64,000 bases of DNA from the NCBI RefSeq assembly GCF_018141425.1, contig NZ_CP058561.1:186001-250000 (forward strand). Direction: 5' to 3'. Of the stretch, positions 20,232-29,904 are shown in pieces. The notes under the pieces were generated by a model. That model saw only the letters and a list, made by a program, of their open reading frames with translations, ran no database searches and was not told the origin of the DNA. Position 1 is the first letter of the stretch, and every line of letters starts with the position of its first letter. This stretch comes from Vallitalea guaymasensis (GTDB lineage: Bacteria > Bacillota > Clostridia > Lachnospirales > Vallitaleaceae). The translations under genes and the position numbers were made by a program.

Positions 20232-21209
20232 ATGATTGAAGTAAATGGATTATGCAAATCTTTCAAAGTAGCCAAACGTACAGCAGGTGTAAAAGCATCT
20301 TTTAAATCACTTTTCCATCGGGAATATGACATAGTTAACGCTATAAAAGATGTTTCTTTTACAATAGACACTGGTGAGATTGTTGGGTACATAGGACCTA
20401 ATGGAGCAGGAAAATCTACCACAATCAAAATCATGAGCGGCATATTGGTTCCTGATTCTGGTACTTGCAGTATTTTAGGTCATACCCCTTGGCAAGAAAG
20501 AGTTAATCATGTAAAAAATATTGGTGTAGTTTTTGGTCAACGGTCACAGCTGTGGTGGGATGTTCCTGTTATCGACTCTTTTGAATTGTTGAAAGACATA
20601 TATAAAATACCCCCAAAAGAATATGCCAACAATCTAGACATGCTGACAGAAACCTTACAACTAGATGATTTCATCAATATTCCCGTTAGACAGCTAAGTC
20701 TTGGACAACGTATGAGATGTGAGATAGCCGCATCCTTATTACATTCACCCAAAATCTTATTTTTAGATGAACCTACTATTGGTCTTGATGCTATTTCCAA
20801 AATTGCAGTTCGAAAATTCATTAAAGAAATAAACAAAGAAAAAAATGTAACCATTATATTGACAACTCATGATATGAGTGATATAGAAGCTCTGGCTGAC
20901 AGAATTTTATTAATAGGAAAAGGAACTATTCTATACGATGGAAACCTTACATCACTAAGAAACAAATATTCCAATGATAAAATCATTACTATAGAATATG
21001 CTAGATCAAATAAATCAATCAACATACCAGGTGTTACTGTTCTATCCCAAATAGAAGAACGTGCTGTACTCTCTATAAATACCAAAATATTCTCCGTATC
21101 AGAAGTTATATCATCTTTAGTGAATTCATATGAAATTACTGATGTTACAGTAGAATCACAGCCAGTAGATGAAATCATTGTAAAATTATATAAGGAGTAT
21201 GCAATATGA
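20232..21209 (+). CDS. ABC exporter ATPase
   Basis: ATP-binding subunit of 325 residues of an ABC-2 type exporter. Seen are Walker A GPNGAGKST, Q-loop region, signature LSLGQRMRCEIA, Walker B ILFLDEPTIGLD and the switch His in TTHDM, followed by a C-terminal domain of about 80 residues. The ATG at 20232 follows GGAGG; an upstream in-frame start lacks one. Its stop overlaps the next gene as ATGA. Together with two permeases it forms one heteromeric transporter; the substrate is unknown. Confidence 0.93.
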   Translation: MIEVNGLCKSFKVAKRTAGVKASFKSLFHREYDIVNAIKDVSFTIDTGEIVGYIGPNGAGKSTTIKIMSGILVPDSGTCSILGHTPWQERVNHVKNIGVVFGQRSQLWWDVPVIDSFELLKDIYKIPPKEYANNLDMLTETLQLDDFINIPVRQLSLGQRMRCEIAASLLHSPKILFLDEPTIGLDAISKIAVRKFIKEINKEKNVTIILTTHDMSDIEALADRILLIGKGTILYDGNLTSLRNKYSNDKIITIEYARSNKSINIPGVTVLSQIEERAVLSINTKIFSVSEVISSLVNSYEITDVTVESQPVDEIIVKLYKEYAI

Positions 21210-22009
21210 AAGCTTATCTATCTGTTTTTAGATTGAGATTGATGAATAGTATGCAGTATAGAGTTGCTGCGTATGCAGGTGTCGCTACACAGTTTTTCTG
21301 GGGATTCATGTATCTAATGATTTTTGAAGCATTCTACTCCAGCAGTACTACTATTCAACCTATCTCTTTTAGCCAAACAGTTTCTTATATTTGGCTGAAG
21401 CAATCTTTTTTAGTTTTTATAATGCTTTGGTATAGAGATGGTGAACTATTTGAACTAATCACTAGTGGTAACATAGCTTATGAATTATGCAGACCCATTA
21501 ATCTGTATGGTTTTTGGTTTTCCAAGCTTATAGCCCAAAGAGTATCAGGAGCAATTCTTAGAAGCGTACCAATAATTATAATTGCTTTCATTCTTCCAAA
21601 ACCTTATAGGATTTCATTACCACCAGATATAACAACATTATTTATATTTATAATTTCCATTATACTAGGATTGTTTGTTGTTGTCGCTATATCCATGTTT
21701 ATATATATTTCCGTTTTCGTTACTATGTCACCTGTAGGGTCAACTTTGATATTTGCAGTTCTTGGAGAATTTTTTGCTGGTTTGGTTATTCCTATACCAT
21801 TTATGCCAGTATGGGTGCAGAAAATCGTATATGTCTTCCCCTTTCATCTAACTTGCGATATGCCTTTTAGAATATATTCTGGACATATACCCCTAAATGA
21901 TGCTCTCATAGGAATTCTAGTACAAATAATATGGCTGGCAATCCTTATAATACTAGGGCAAGTCAGCATGAAAAAAGTATTAAAAAAAGTAATAGTACAA
22001 GGTGGTTAA
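21206..22009 (+). CDS. ABC-2 permease, first subunit
   Basis: Integral membrane protein of 267 residues with about six hydrophobic segments, matching ABC-2 permeases of the PF06182 (former DUF990) type, which occur as unequal pairs with one ATPase. The N-terminal RLRLMNSMQYRVAAYAG and the C-terminal aromatic/Pro-rich FHLTCDMPFRIYSG are family-like. Translation is coupled to the ATPase through an ATGA overlap. The exported compound is not known; drug or glycolipid export has been suggested for relatives. Confidence 0.85.
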   Translation: MKAYLSVFRLRLMNSMQYRVAAYAGVATQFFWGFMYLMIFEAFYSSSTTIQPISFSQTVSYIWLKQSFLVFIMLWYRDGELFELITSGNIAYELCRPINLYGFWFSKLIAQRVSGAILRSVPIIIIAFILPKPYRISLPPDITTLFIFIISIILGLFVVVAISMFIYISVFVTMSPVGSTLIFAVLGEFFAGLVIPIPFMPVWVQKIVYVFPFHLTCDMPFRIYSGHIPLNDALIGILVQIIWLAILIILGQVSMKKVLKKVIVQGG

Positions 22010-22023
22010 GATTGGAGGTTGTT

Positions 22024-22806
22024 ATGAAATTATTCTTGAAATACCTAAAAATATTATTGAAATCCCAACTGCAGTATCGGACTTCATTTATACTGTTATG
22101 CCTTGGTCAATTTTTTATACCCTTTTTCGTTTTTGCCGGCATGTATTTTATGTTCCAGAGATTTAATAACATTGCTGGTTGGAACTTCTATGAAGTCATG
22201 TTGTGCTTTGGTATAATACATATATCTTTTTCGTTAAGTGAATGTTTCGCTAGAGGATTTGATAGTTTCTCTAATCTTATCCGAACTGGTAATTTTGATA
22301 GAATACTTGTAAGACCTCGTGGAACTATCGTCCAAGTAATAGGCTCCAGATTTGAATTTACTAGGATAGGACGTCTGTTGCAAAGTATTATAGTTTTGAT
22401 ATGGGCATTAACCAATATTTCTATCGATTTTGATTTACCAAAGATTATTATTCTCATATTAATGATTATTAGTGGGATTTTTATTTTCTCTGGGATATTC
22501 ATTTTGGCAGCTACCTTATGTTTTTGGACTATCCAAAGTCTAGAAATCGCTAAAATCCTAACAGATGGTGGTAGAGAAATGTTTCAATATCCTCTGGGCA
22601 TCTATAAGAAATGGGTAAAGAACTTTTTTACATTTGTGGTACCTTTTGGCTGTGTTAATTATTATCCACTTATGTACTTGCTAGACAAGAATAACTCAAA
22701 TAATATATTATACATTATTTCACCTATATTGGGGATTTTATTTATTATACCTTGTCTATTAGTGTGGAGAATAGGTGTTGGACATTACAAATCAACGGGG
22801 TCATGA
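22024..22806 (+). CDS. ABC-2 permease, second subunit
   Basis: Second permease of 260 residues, same PF06182-like family as the preceding gene, with about six hydrophobic segments and the motif GNFDRILVRPRGT in the first cytoplasmic loop region. ATG at 22024 follows GGAGG; the frame is open upstream but that stretch overlaps the previous gene in another frame. It ends the three-gene operon; no terminator follows directly, and a 216-bp long palindromic element begins 13 bases later. Confidence 0.85.
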   Translation: MKLFLKYLKILLKSQLQYRTSFILLCLGQFFIPFFVFAGMYFMFQRFNNIAGWNFYEVMLCFGIIHISFSLSECFARGFDSFSNLIRTGNFDRILVRPRGTIVQVIGSRFEFTRIGRLLQSIIVLIWALTNISIDFDLPKIIILILMIISGIFIFSGIFILAATLCFWTIQSLEIAKILTDGGREMFQYPLGIYKKWVKNFFTFVVPFGCVNYYPLMYLLDKNNSNNILYIISPILGILFIIPCLLVWRIGVGHYKSTGS

Positions 22807-22819
22807 TAATTATTGGTAA

Positions 22820-23035
22820 ACCAGATTGTCGTTAAAGTATGAAGTGAAGAAATGACAACGGTTGTGTATTGAAATCATATATAGTGATAATACTCTCGTT
22901 ACGTTTGTTGCTTCTATCTGTTTATAAGGTATGGCAACAAGCCGTAAAAGTTCGTTATTATCACTATATATGATTTTCTCTGTACTTACCACTCTTGAGC
23001 CAGTTAAAAGATGTGACTTTAGCCTGCTATATGGT
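22820..23035. repeat. Long nested palindrome, element A
   Basis: A perfect 20-bp inverted repeat (22872-22891 and 22957-22976) flanks a 65-base middle that itself pairs as GTTACG...TTGTTGC with GCAACAAGCCGTAA. Weaker symmetry continues outward to ACCAGATTGTCGTTAAAGT (22820-22838) and its imperfect complement at 23016-23035. The whole could fold into one hairpin. No protein is likely. It resembles a MITE or a structured RNA gene; the class is unknown. Confidence 0.6.
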
Positions 23036-23067
23036 AAAAATCTATTAATAGATTTTAAGACAATCTA

Positions 23068-23105
23068 AAAGGGTTATCTTGTTGGATAAGATAACCCTCT
23101 TTTTG
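23068..23105. terminator. Terminator between ABC exporter and csp
   Basis: GGGTTATCTT / AAGATAACCC with loop GTTGGAT and a CTTTTT tail on the plus strand; AAA on the other side makes it plausible in both directions. It lies between the convergent ABC operon and cold-shock gene. Confidence 0.85.
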
Positions 23106-23151
23106 TATACCATAATTAAACAGCTTACTTACGTTAATCTATAATATCATA

Positions 23152-23352
23152 TTATAATTTGCTCACGTTAGCTGCTTGAGGTCCTTTTGCACCATCAACA
23201 ACTTCAAATTGAACAGCGTCGCCCTCTTCTAAGTTTTTAAAACCTTCATCTTGAATAGCTGAAAAATGTACAAATATATCGTCGCCATCTTCAACTGAAA
23301 TAAACCCAAAACCTTTTTTTGCATCAAACCATTTAACTGTACCTTGATTCAT
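23152..23352 (-). CDS. Cold-shock protein, CspA family
   Basis: Single-stranded nucleic acid binding protein of 66 residues, one OB-fold cold-shock domain. RNP1 is KGFGFISV and RNP2 is DIFVHFS; the C-terminus is [10 protein letters not shown]. It acts as an RNA chaperone in the cytoplasm. AGGAGG lies 9 bases before the ATG. The predicted promoter is only about 30 bases upstream of the start codon, so the long structured leader of E. coli cspA is absent. Confidence 0.96.
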   Translation of the reverse strand: MNQGTVKWFDAKKGFGFISVEDGDDIFVHFSAIQDEGFKNLEEGDAVQFEVVDGAKGPQAANVSKL

Positions 23353-23388
23353 TTTTAAATCCTCCTAAATATATAAAATTACATTTTT

Positions 23389-23417
23389 ACACTAGCACAA
23401 ACACTGAAAATTGTCAA
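23389..23417 (-). promoter_or_regulatory. Promoter for cold-shock gene
   Basis: TTGACA (23412-23417) and TAGTGT (23389-23394) are spaced 17 bases apart on the minus strand. The -35 box is perfect and the -10 box is weak. Confidence 0.6.
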
Positions 23418-23445
23418 CTTATAAATATTTATAGGTTGAATTTAA

Positions 23446-23577
23446 TCAAATCACCCCTAATTTATCAAGTAATTTAACACAATCCTTATATCCCTGCAGA
23501 TATAAACAATCATTTGCACAAGATACTTCATATACTTGTTGTGTAATCTCAAAATGCCACCAATATCGTTCTATTAT
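23446..23577 (-). other. Coding-like frame without a start codon
   Basis: Forty-three open codons in the -1 frame relative to the RHH gene just upstream, encoding a peptide with two Trp and three Cys (RYWWHFEITQQVYEVSCAND and so on) and ending KLLDKLGVI. There is no ATG, GTG or TTG in the frame; it opens within the last codons of the RHH gene. A -1 shift at the final AAA codon of the RHH gene would fuse the two. It may be a decayed gene, a frameshift product, or chance. Confidence 0.35.
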
Positions 23578-23741
23578 TTATTTTCTAGGGCATTAATACC
23601 ATCTCTAACCCCTTGAGCCCTTGTCTTATTATTTTTTTCGCAATAATTATCTAGAGTCTTAAGCTCTTTGTCGTTAACTCTCACATGTAAGCTATGAGGT
23701 TTTGGGTCTGTAGTAGGTCTGCCCATTTTTTTCTTAGACAT
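23574..23741 (-). CDS. Small ribbon-helix-helix-like protein 1
   Basis: A 55-residue protein starting MSKKKMGRPTTDPKPHSLHV, with the KKxGRPTxDPK basic arm seen in many small Arc/CopG-like proteins, then a short strand and two predicted helices ending QGVRDGINALENK. AAAGGAGGTG lies 6 bases before ATG 23741. It is probably DNA-binding, but no partner toxin is adjacent. It is paralogous to the next gene upstream on the same strand, with about 50 percent identity by eye. Confidence 0.75.
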   Translation of the reverse strand: MSKKKMGRPTTDPKPHSLHVRVNDKELKTLDNYCEKNNKTRAQGVRDGINALENK

Positions 23742-23843
23742 TCCACACCTCCTTTTTGTGTCCAATATTATTATATGACTTTTGGTTACAAAAGTCAAGT
23801 GAAGGTATAGTTAATATTCCTTATAATTAAAACTTCTCTACTT

Positions 23844-24011
23844 TTATTTATTTTTGAGGTAGTTCAGTCCATCTCTAATACCTTGCGCTTTGTTTATGTT
23901 ATTCCTTTCACAATAATCTTTTAGAATCTCTAATGTCTGCTCATTTATACGAGCTGTAATTTTAATAGTTTTTGGATCATCAGTAGGTCTCCCAATTTTT
24001 TTCTTAGCCAT
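23844..24011 (-). CDS. Small ribbon-helix-helix-like protein 2
   Basis: A 55-residue paralogue of the neighbouring protein, starting MAKKKIGRPTDDPKTIKITA and ending GLNYLKNK; the ARINEQTLEILKDYCERNN stretch is the expected helix-turn-helix pair. AAGGAG precedes the ATG at 24011. It lies about 100 bases upstream of its paralogue, on the same strand. The pair probably arose by tandem duplication. Function unknown; a role as small transcription regulators is inferred from the fold. Confidence 0.72.
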   Translation of the reverse strand: MAKKKIGRPTDDPKTIKITARINEQTLEILKDYCERNNINKAQGIRDGLNYLKNK

Positions 24012-24104
24012 TATTCATTCTCCTTTTATTATACTTTCGGTTACAAAATTCATTTACTTACTTTATGTTTTAAAACCACTGTAGCCATAAATATTTTACA
24101 AAGA

Positions 24105-24280
24105 AGAAAAAGTTTTTTGTGATTAACAACCTCTACCTTAAAAGCAAAATAGTATATGTATATGTGAAGTAGTGAGGCAGGACGCCGAACCCAGCTTTTT
24201 GCTCAGGACGAGCAAGTAGCTGGCGAAACATATACATATACTATTTTGCAATAACCAAGGCTGAACAAAATACTTTTTCT
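24105..24280. repeat. Long nested palindrome, element B
   Basis: Outer arms AGAAAAAGTTTTTTGT (24105-24120) and ACAAAATACTTTTTCT (24264-24279) are near-complementary. A perfect 22-bp inverted repeat lies inside (starting GCAAAATAGTATATG at about 24142, ending near 24250). The 62-base core is much richer in G+C than the surroundings and folds as CCAGCT, TTGCTC, loop AGGAC, GAGCAA, AGCTGG. It looks like a MITE carrying a conserved structured core, or a non-coding RNA. No protein is likely. Confidence 0.68.
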
Positions 24281-24314
24281 GACTTACTTGTACTAACCAA
24301 TATTTTATTATGTT

Positions 24315-24353
24315 AAAAAAGCATTTAAGATATACGCCCCTCTTAAATGCTTT
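24315..24353 (-). terminator. Terminator after purH
   Basis: AAGCATTTAAGA / TCTTAAATGCTT, loop TATACGCCCC, followed on the minus strand by TTTTTT. It closes the pflB-purH unit 17 bases after the purH stop. Confidence 0.9.
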
Positions 24354-24369
24354 AATTTAATTATTAATA

Positions 24370-25923
24370 TTAATGTCTAAAATGTCTCATTCCAGTAAAC
24401 ACCATAGCAATACCATATTTATCACAAGCTTCTATAGATAACTTATCCCTTATTGAACCACCTGGTTGTATAATACAAGTAATTCCCGCTTTTGCAGCTT
24501 CTTCAACACAGTCTGGGAATGGGAAGAAAGCATCTGATGCAAGGCTTGCCCCTTTTAATGAATCAGCTCCTAGATGCTCTACAGCGTGTCTTATAGCCTG
24601 CTTACATGCCCATATACGATTAACCTGTCCAGGTCCAACACCAAGAGACATCTTATCTTTTCCTATAGCTATACCATTAGATTTTGCGAACTTAACAACT
24701 TTCCAAGCGAATTTCAAGTCTTCCATTTGTTCTTTTGATGGCTTAGTTTTTGTTACAACTTCAAGATCATTAGGTAATAACTCATTATCTATTGTTTGAA
24801 TAAGTAATCCACCACTTACTTTTTTAAGGTCGTATGCTGTATCAGGTTGTTTCTGTAATATATTTTCTAATGTAAGTACTCTAATATTCTTTTTCTGAGT
24901 AAGAACTTCAATTGCTTCTTCACTATAACTTGGAGCAACTACAATCTCAACAAATATCTTATTAATTTCCTCTGCTGTATTTTTATCAATTTCTCTATTG
25001 GCTACAATAATACCACCAAATATTGAAACAGGGTCAGCTTTGTAAGCTTTTACATATGCATCACAGATATTGTCTGCACTACCTACTCCACAAGGATTAG
25101 CATGTTTACAAGCAACAACTGTAGGCTCATCATATTCTTTCAAGAGTTCAAGAGCTCCATTTGTATCATTTATATTGTTAAAAGATAATGCTTTACCATG
25201 TAACTGTTTAGCGTTAGTAAGGCATCCTTTTGTATTGCCTACTTCTCTATAGAAAGCAGCTTTTTGATGTGGGTTCTCACCATATCTCATATCTTGCACT
25301 TTTTCGAATGTCATACTAATTGTTTCTGGGAAATCATTAGCATTTCTTTGCTTTCTCATATAATTAGCTATTAAAGTATCATAGTGTGATGTATGCTCAA
25401 ACACCTTAGAACACAAATAAAATTTTGTTTCATAGGATACTTCGCCTTTATCTTCAACTTCTTTTAATACTGTATCATAATCTTCTGGGTCTACCACTAC
25501 AGCAACATCCTGGAAATTCTTAGCTGCTGAACGAAGCATTGTTGGACCACCTATATCAATGTTTTCAATAGCTTCTTCTCTGGTTACTCCATCTTTTAAG
25601 ATAGTTTGTTTAAAAGGATAAAGATTAACTACTACTAAATCTATTGGGGTAACGTTTAATTCTTCTAATTGTTTCATATGTTCTTCGCTGCTTCTCATTG
25701 CAAGCAATCCAGCATGGATATTCGGATGAAGTGTCTTAACTCTTCCATCTAGGCACTCTGGAAATCCTGTAACATCTGAAATACCAATTACTTTTACACC
25801 ATTCTCAATAAGTTTCTTAGCAGTTCCACCAGTTGATATGATCTCAACTCCAAGCTCTACTAACTTCTTAGCAAATTCTACTATACCAGCTTTATCTGAA
25901 ACACTGATTAACGCTCTTTTCAT
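24370..25923 (-). CDS. purH: Bifunctional AICAR transformylase / IMP cyclohydrolase
   Basis: 517-residue enzyme for the last two steps of IMP synthesis: formyl transfer from 10-formyl-THF to AICAR, then ring closure. The N-terminal cyclohydrolase domain begins [19 protein letters not shown] with STGGTAKKL; the C-terminal transformylase contains [11 protein letters not shown] and ends [15 protein letters not shown] at 25923 follows AAGGAGA. It lies 45 bases downstream of pflB, not in a pur operon, and shares the ZTP riboswitch of that unit. The link is logical: pyruvate formate-lyase makes formate, the source of the formyl group, and ZTP derives from AICAR. Confidence 0.96.
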   Translation of the reverse strand: MKRALISVSDKAGIVEFAKKLVELGVEIISTGGTAKKLIENGVKVIGISDVTGFPECLDGRVKTLHPNIHAGLLAMRSSEEHMKQLEELNVTPIDLVVVNLYPFKQTILKDGVTREEAIENIDIGGPTMLRSAAKNFQDVAVVVDPEDYDTVLKEVEDKGEVSYETKFYLCSKVFEHTSHYDTLIANYMRKQRNANDFPETISMTFEKVQDMRYGENPHQKAAFYREVGNTKGCLTNAKQLHGKALSFNNINDTNGALELLKEYDEPTVVACKHANPCGVGSADNICDAYVKAYKADPVSIFGGIIVANREIDKNTAEEINKIFVEIVVAPSYSEEAIEVLTQKKNIRVLTLENILQKQPDTAYDLKKVSGGLLIQTIDNELLPNDLEVVTKTKPSKEQMEDLKFAWKVVKFAKSNGIAIGKDKMSLGVGPGQVNRIWACKQAIRHAVEHLGADSLKGASLASDAFFPFPDCVEEAAKAGITCIIQPGGSIRDKLSIEACDKYGIAMVFTGMRHFRH

Positions 25924-25968
25924 ATTTGTGATCTCCTTTTTATTTTTATATTTTATGGAAGGCAAGTC

Positions 25969-28191
25969 TTAATATTTACCATGAAAAGTTCTATTAATAA
26001 CTTCTTCCTGTTGTTCTCTACTTAATCTATTGAAATTAACTGCATACCCTGATACCCTTATAGTCAAGTTAGGATATTTTTCTGGATGTTCCATAGCATC
26101 TATCAACTTTTCTCTATCTAATACGTTGACATTTATATGATGTCCAGTTTGATAGAAATAACCATCTAAAATGCTGACAAGATTTTTTACTTGTTCATCA
26201 TCACTCTTCCCTAAAGTCTTAGGCTGAATAGAAAAAGTACATGATATTCCGTCTAAACAGCTATCATAAGGAATCTTTGCCACAGAGTTAAGTGATGCCA
26301 ATGCTCCTTTGTGGTCACGATTGTGCATAGGATTGGCTCCTGGCGCAAAAGGGTGTCCCTGTTTCCTGCCATCAGGTGTAGAACCTGTTTTCTTACCATA
26401 GACAACATTAGATGTTATTGTTAGTATAGATAATGATGGAGTCGAATTTCTGTAAGTCTTATGCTTCTTTAATTCATCAATAAAACCAGTTGTTAAATCA
26501 CTAGCTATTATATCCACCCTGTCATCATCATTACCGTATTTGGGATAGTCGCCTATGATGTTAAAATCTATAATCAATCCAACTTCATTACGTATTGGAA
26601 TAACTTTTGCATATTTTATAGCACTAAAGGAATCTGCCATTACTGAAAGTCCTGCCATACCAAAAGCCATAGTACGTTCAACCTCAGTATCGTGAAGAGC
26701 CATTTGAAGCTTTTCATAAGCGTATTTATCATGCATATAATGTATTACATTCATGGTATTTACATACAACTTACATAACCATTGCTGATACTTTTTGAAG
26801 CGTTCAAGTACTTCTTCATAAACAAGAACTTCTCCTTCCAATGGTTTCATTTCTGGTCCTACCTGAATCCCTTTTATTTCATCCTTACCGCCATTCAATG
26901 CCATCAATAAAACTTTTGGCATATTACATCTTGCTCCAAAGAACTGCATTTGTTTTCCTATTTTCATAGCTGATACACAACATGCTATACCATAATCATC
27001 TCCATATAATGAACGCATCAAATCGTCATTTTCATATTGTATGGAATCTGTGTCAATTGATACTTTTGCACAGAATTTCTTAAAATCAGCTGGTAATTCT
27101 TTTGACCATAAAATTGTTATATTAGGTTCTGGTGCTGAACCTAAAGTATATAAGGTGTTAATGAATCTATAGGAGCTCTTAGTAACTAATGTTCTTCCAT
27201 CTTCACCCATACCACCTATTGCTTCTGTAATCCACATTGGATCTCCTGCAAAAAGTTCATTATATTCAGGAGTCCTTAGTTGTCTTGCCATACGTAATTT
27301 TAATACTAGATCATCAATTAATTCTTGTGCTCTGGCTTCTGTGATTAATCCACTTGCTATATCTCTTTCAATATAAATATCTATAAATGTGCTGATACGA
27401 CCTAGCGACATAGCTGCACCATTTTGTTCTTTTATAGCTCCAAGATATGCATAATATATCCATTGTATTGCTTCTCTTGCATTTTCAGCTGGAAGTGAGA
27501 TATCATCTCCATATAATCTTGCCATTTCTTTCAGCTTATTCAAGAAATCTATTTGTCTATATAACTCTTCAAGCAACTTAATATTTTCATCTGACATCAT
27601 CTCATTGCTATATTTTTTCTTATCTAATTCTTTTTCCTGTATTAAATGATCTATACCATAGAGAGCAACTCTACGATAGTCTCCTATTATTCTACCTCTG
27701 CCATATGCATCAGGTAATCCTGTAATAACGCCTGTCTTTCTTACCAATTTCATTTCATCAGAGTAAACTCGATAAACACCGTCATTATGTGTTGTTCTAT
27801 ATTTGAATTCTTCCTCGACTTTTTCATCAACTTCATATCCATATGCCTGACAAGCATTTCTAGTCATACGAATTCCACCAAAAGGATTGATTGATCTTTT
27901 CAATGGTTTGTCAGTCTGTAAGCCTTTTATGATCTCTTTATCTTTGTCAATATAGCCTGGTTCAAAAGTCAATAAGGAGGATACCGTTCTTGTATCAATA
28001 TCAAGAACTCCTCTATCAAGTTCTTCTTTTTTCAATTTCTTGAAGTATTCATTAAGTTCATTTGTCCTCTTAGTAGGTCCTTGCAAAAAACTGTTATCCC
28101 CTTCATAAGGGTTATAATTCTTTTGAATAAAATCTCTTACATTGATTTCTTGTTTCCATATTCCATCTTTAAAATTATGCCATTGTTTCAT
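25969..28191 (-). CDS. pflB: Pyruvate formate-lyase
   Basis: Glycyl radical enzyme of 740 residues converting pyruvate and CoA to acetyl-CoA and formate under anoxia. The adjacent catalytic cysteines Cys404-Cys405 are seen in [10 protein letters not shown], and the radical glycine is Gly715 in [10 protein letters not shown] near the C-terminus. The activating enzyme gene pflA is not next to it, unlike the common arrangement; purH follows instead. AGAGAGGATAG precedes the ATG. A ZTP riboswitch with a terminator lies 60-175 bases upstream and should control both genes. Confidence 0.96.
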   Translation of the reverse strand: MKQWHNFKDGIWKQEINVRDFIQKNYNPYEGDNSFLQGPTKRTNELNEYFKKLKKEELDRGVLDIDTRTVSSLLTFEPGYIDKDKEIIKGLQTDKPLKRSINPFGGIRMTRNACQAYGYEVDEKVEEEFKYRTTHNDGVYRVYSDEMKLVRKTGVITGLPDAYGRGRIIGDYRRVALYGIDHLIQEKELDKKKYSNEMMSDENIKLLEELYRQIDFLNKLKEMARLYGDDISLPAENAREAIQWIYYAYLGAIKEQNGAAMSLGRISTFIDIYIERDIASGLITEARAQELIDDLVLKLRMARQLRTPEYNELFAGDPMWITEAIGGMGEDGRTLVTKSSYRFINTLYTLGSAPEPNITILWSKELPADFKKFCAKVSIDTDSIQYENDDLMRSLYGDDYGIACCVSAMKIGKQMQFFGARCNMPKVLLMALNGGKDEIKGIQVGPEMKPLEGEVLVYEEVLERFKKYQQWLCKLYVNTMNVIHYMHDKYAYEKLQMALHDTEVERTMAFGMAGLSVMADSFSAIKYAKVIPIRNEVGLIIDFNIIGDYPKYGNDDDRVDIIASDLTTGFIDELKKHKTYRNSTPSLSILTITSNVVYGKKTGSTPDGRKQGHPFAPGANPMHNRDHKGALASLNSVAKIPYDSCLDGISCTFSIQPKTLGKSDDEQVKNLVSILDGYFYQTGHHINVNVLDREKLIDAMEHPEKYPNLTIRVSGYAVNFNRLSREQQEEVINRTFHGKY

Positions 28192-28251
28192 TTTATCTAT
28201 CCTCTCTATTAATTAATAAGACATGAAAAGCAGAATGCTTATCACTAAGAT

Positions 28252-28366
28252 AATAAAAGACCGCCTGAGCACATAGACTCCATAACGGTCTATTGCCCAG
28301 GCGGTCGGCATAATTATAATTCTGTACTCCCTGTGGGTACTCCCACTTCCGCCAGTCATACAGAAG
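28252..28366 (-). ncRNA. ZTP (pfl-motif) riboswitch with terminator
   Basis: On the minus strand the aptamer runs from about 28366 to 28293: GTATGACTGGCGGAAGTGGG, a closing ACCCACAGGGAG, a linker, then the hallmark CCGCCTGGGCA. The last segment also forms the left arm of a terminator stem, GACCGCCTGGGC / GCTCAGGCGGTC (28306 to 28259), followed by TTTTATT. Binding of ZTP or ZMP should hold CCGCC in the pseudoknot and prevent termination. It lies upstream of pflB-purH, a classic context for the class. The same hairpin would also end the upstream permease transcript. Confidence 0.9.
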
Positions 28367-28378
28367 AAATATTTAATT

Positions 28379-29711
28379 TTATAATAATATGTATTTTAAC
28401 ACAAATAGTATTGAAAGTATATACATTATTGGGTGAACTTTTTTACCCTTCTTCACACATAAGTTAATAACTACATATGAAACTACTCCAAACACAATAC
28501 CTTCTGAAATACTATATGATAAAGGCATAACTAAAATTGTTAAGAATGCTGGTATAGCTTCTGTGAAATCACTGAAATCTACTTTAGCAATAGATTCTAT
28601 CATATAGAATCCAACAATTATTAATGCTGGTGCAGTTGCAAATGCTGGAACTGAAAGTAATATTGGTGAGAAGAATAATGCAAGTACAAAAAATACTGCT
28701 GTTGTTAAAGATGTTAATCCAGTTCTACCACCATCAGCTACTCCTGATGCACTCTCAACATATGTTGTTGTTGTTGAAGTACCTAAACATGCTCCAGCTA
28801 CTGTAGCAACTGAGTCTGCAAATAATGCATGTTTGATCTTTGGTAGTTTACCATCTTTGTCAAGGTATCCAGCTTTACTAGAAACACCTATCAAAGTTCC
28901 TAATGTATCAAATAAGTCAACAAATAGGAATGAGAAAACAACAACCCAGAAGTTAGCTAAAGCCAATGCACTAAAATCAAATTGGAATGCTATTGGAGCT
29001 ATGCTAGGAGGTGCTGAGAAAATACTTGTTGGAATTACACTGAACTGTGGATGGAATATTCCAATTCCTTCAGATATCATTCCAAGTAATCAAGATACCT
29101 AATAATATTGATCCTTTAACTTTTAATACAACTAATATTGCAGTGACTAAAACACCAATAACAGCAAGTATAACTGCTCCTGAAGTCATATCACCAAGTG
29201 TAACCAATGTTGCAGGGTCAGCAACTACTATACCTGCATTTTGTAAACCAATAAAAGCAATGAATAAACCGATACCTGCACTAACTGCATATTTAAGGTT
29301 CATTGGTATAGCATTGAATAATGCCTCTCTGACATTAACAAATGTTAAAACTATGAAAATGATACCTTCTACAAATACTGCTGTTAGAGCTACTTGCCAA
29401 CTGTATCCCATCTTAAGAACTACAGTAAAAGCAAAGAATGCGTTAAGTCCCATACCTGGAGCAAGTGCAAATGGATAATTAGCTACTAAAGCCATTATCA
29501 ATGTACCGATAACTGCCGCTAATGCTGTTGCAGTAAATATTGCACCTTTATCCATACCAGTAGGTATGAATCCATCAGCTGTTTGTAATCCAGATAATAT
29601 ACTTGGATTAACAATTAATATGTATGCCATTGTCATGAAAGTAGTAATACCAGCAAATATTTCAGTCTTTACATTGGTATTGTTTTGTTTAAGTTTAAAG
29701 AATCTTTCCAT
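28379..29711 (-). pseudogene. NCS2 purine permease (AzgA type), frameshifted
   Basis: Membrane permease for hypoxanthine, guanine or adenine, present as two overlapping frames: 29711-29070 (213 residues, beginning QNNTNVKTEIFAGITTFMTM-type AzgA start) and 29080-28379 (about 233 residues, with DLFDTLGTLIGVSSKAGYLD, a hallmark of the family). Together they give the family's 430-450 residues. The break is near 29083-29100, where the first frame ends LLGILIT then stops and the second resumes LLGM. It is a recent frameshift or a sequencing error, since both halves are intact. A good promoter and ribosome site precede it. Confidence 0.85.
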
Positions 29712-29747
29712 CTTTAACCCTCCATCCGATATTCTATTACAAACTTT

Positions 29748-29776
29748 ATTTTATCAGAGAAAATTTTCCATGTCAA
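29748..29776 (-). promoter_or_regulatory. Sigma-A promoter for purine permease
   Basis: Perfect TTGACA (29771-29776), 17-base spacer and TAAAAT (29748-29753) on the minus strand. No purine riboswitch aptamer is visible between it and the gene, as the leader is only about 30 bases. Confidence 0.75.
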
Positions 29777-29783
29777 TATAAAT

Positions 29784-29826
29784 CCGAATATTTTTTGTTA
29801 TTTCAGGATAAATATTCGGGTTTTTT
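29784..29826 (+). terminator. Hairpin with T-run upstream of permease promoter
   Basis: CCGAATATTT / AAATATTCGG with a loop of 17 bases and TTTTTT on the plus strand. No plus-strand gene ends here, so it may stop antisense transcription or belong to the palindromic material just to its right. Confidence 0.45.
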
Positions 29827-29904
29827 GTAGGTTGGAAAGTTATTTTCTTACTATATGTCTATTTTAGTAGATTAGAGGGATAATTAGTGGGTGAGGTTAT
29901 GTGA

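Noticed and set aside
22810-22992. 60-codon minus-strand frame inside element A
   Set aside because: It lies wholly within the palindrome and is best explained by it; no ribosome site.
23574-24011. RHH pair as antitoxins of a toxin-antitoxin system
   Set aside because: No toxin-like gene is adjacent; both genes are the same small family.
29712-29900. Purine riboswitch upstream of the purine permease or guaB
   Set aside because: None of the conserved aptamer loops is visible in either leader; the permease leader is only about 30 bases.
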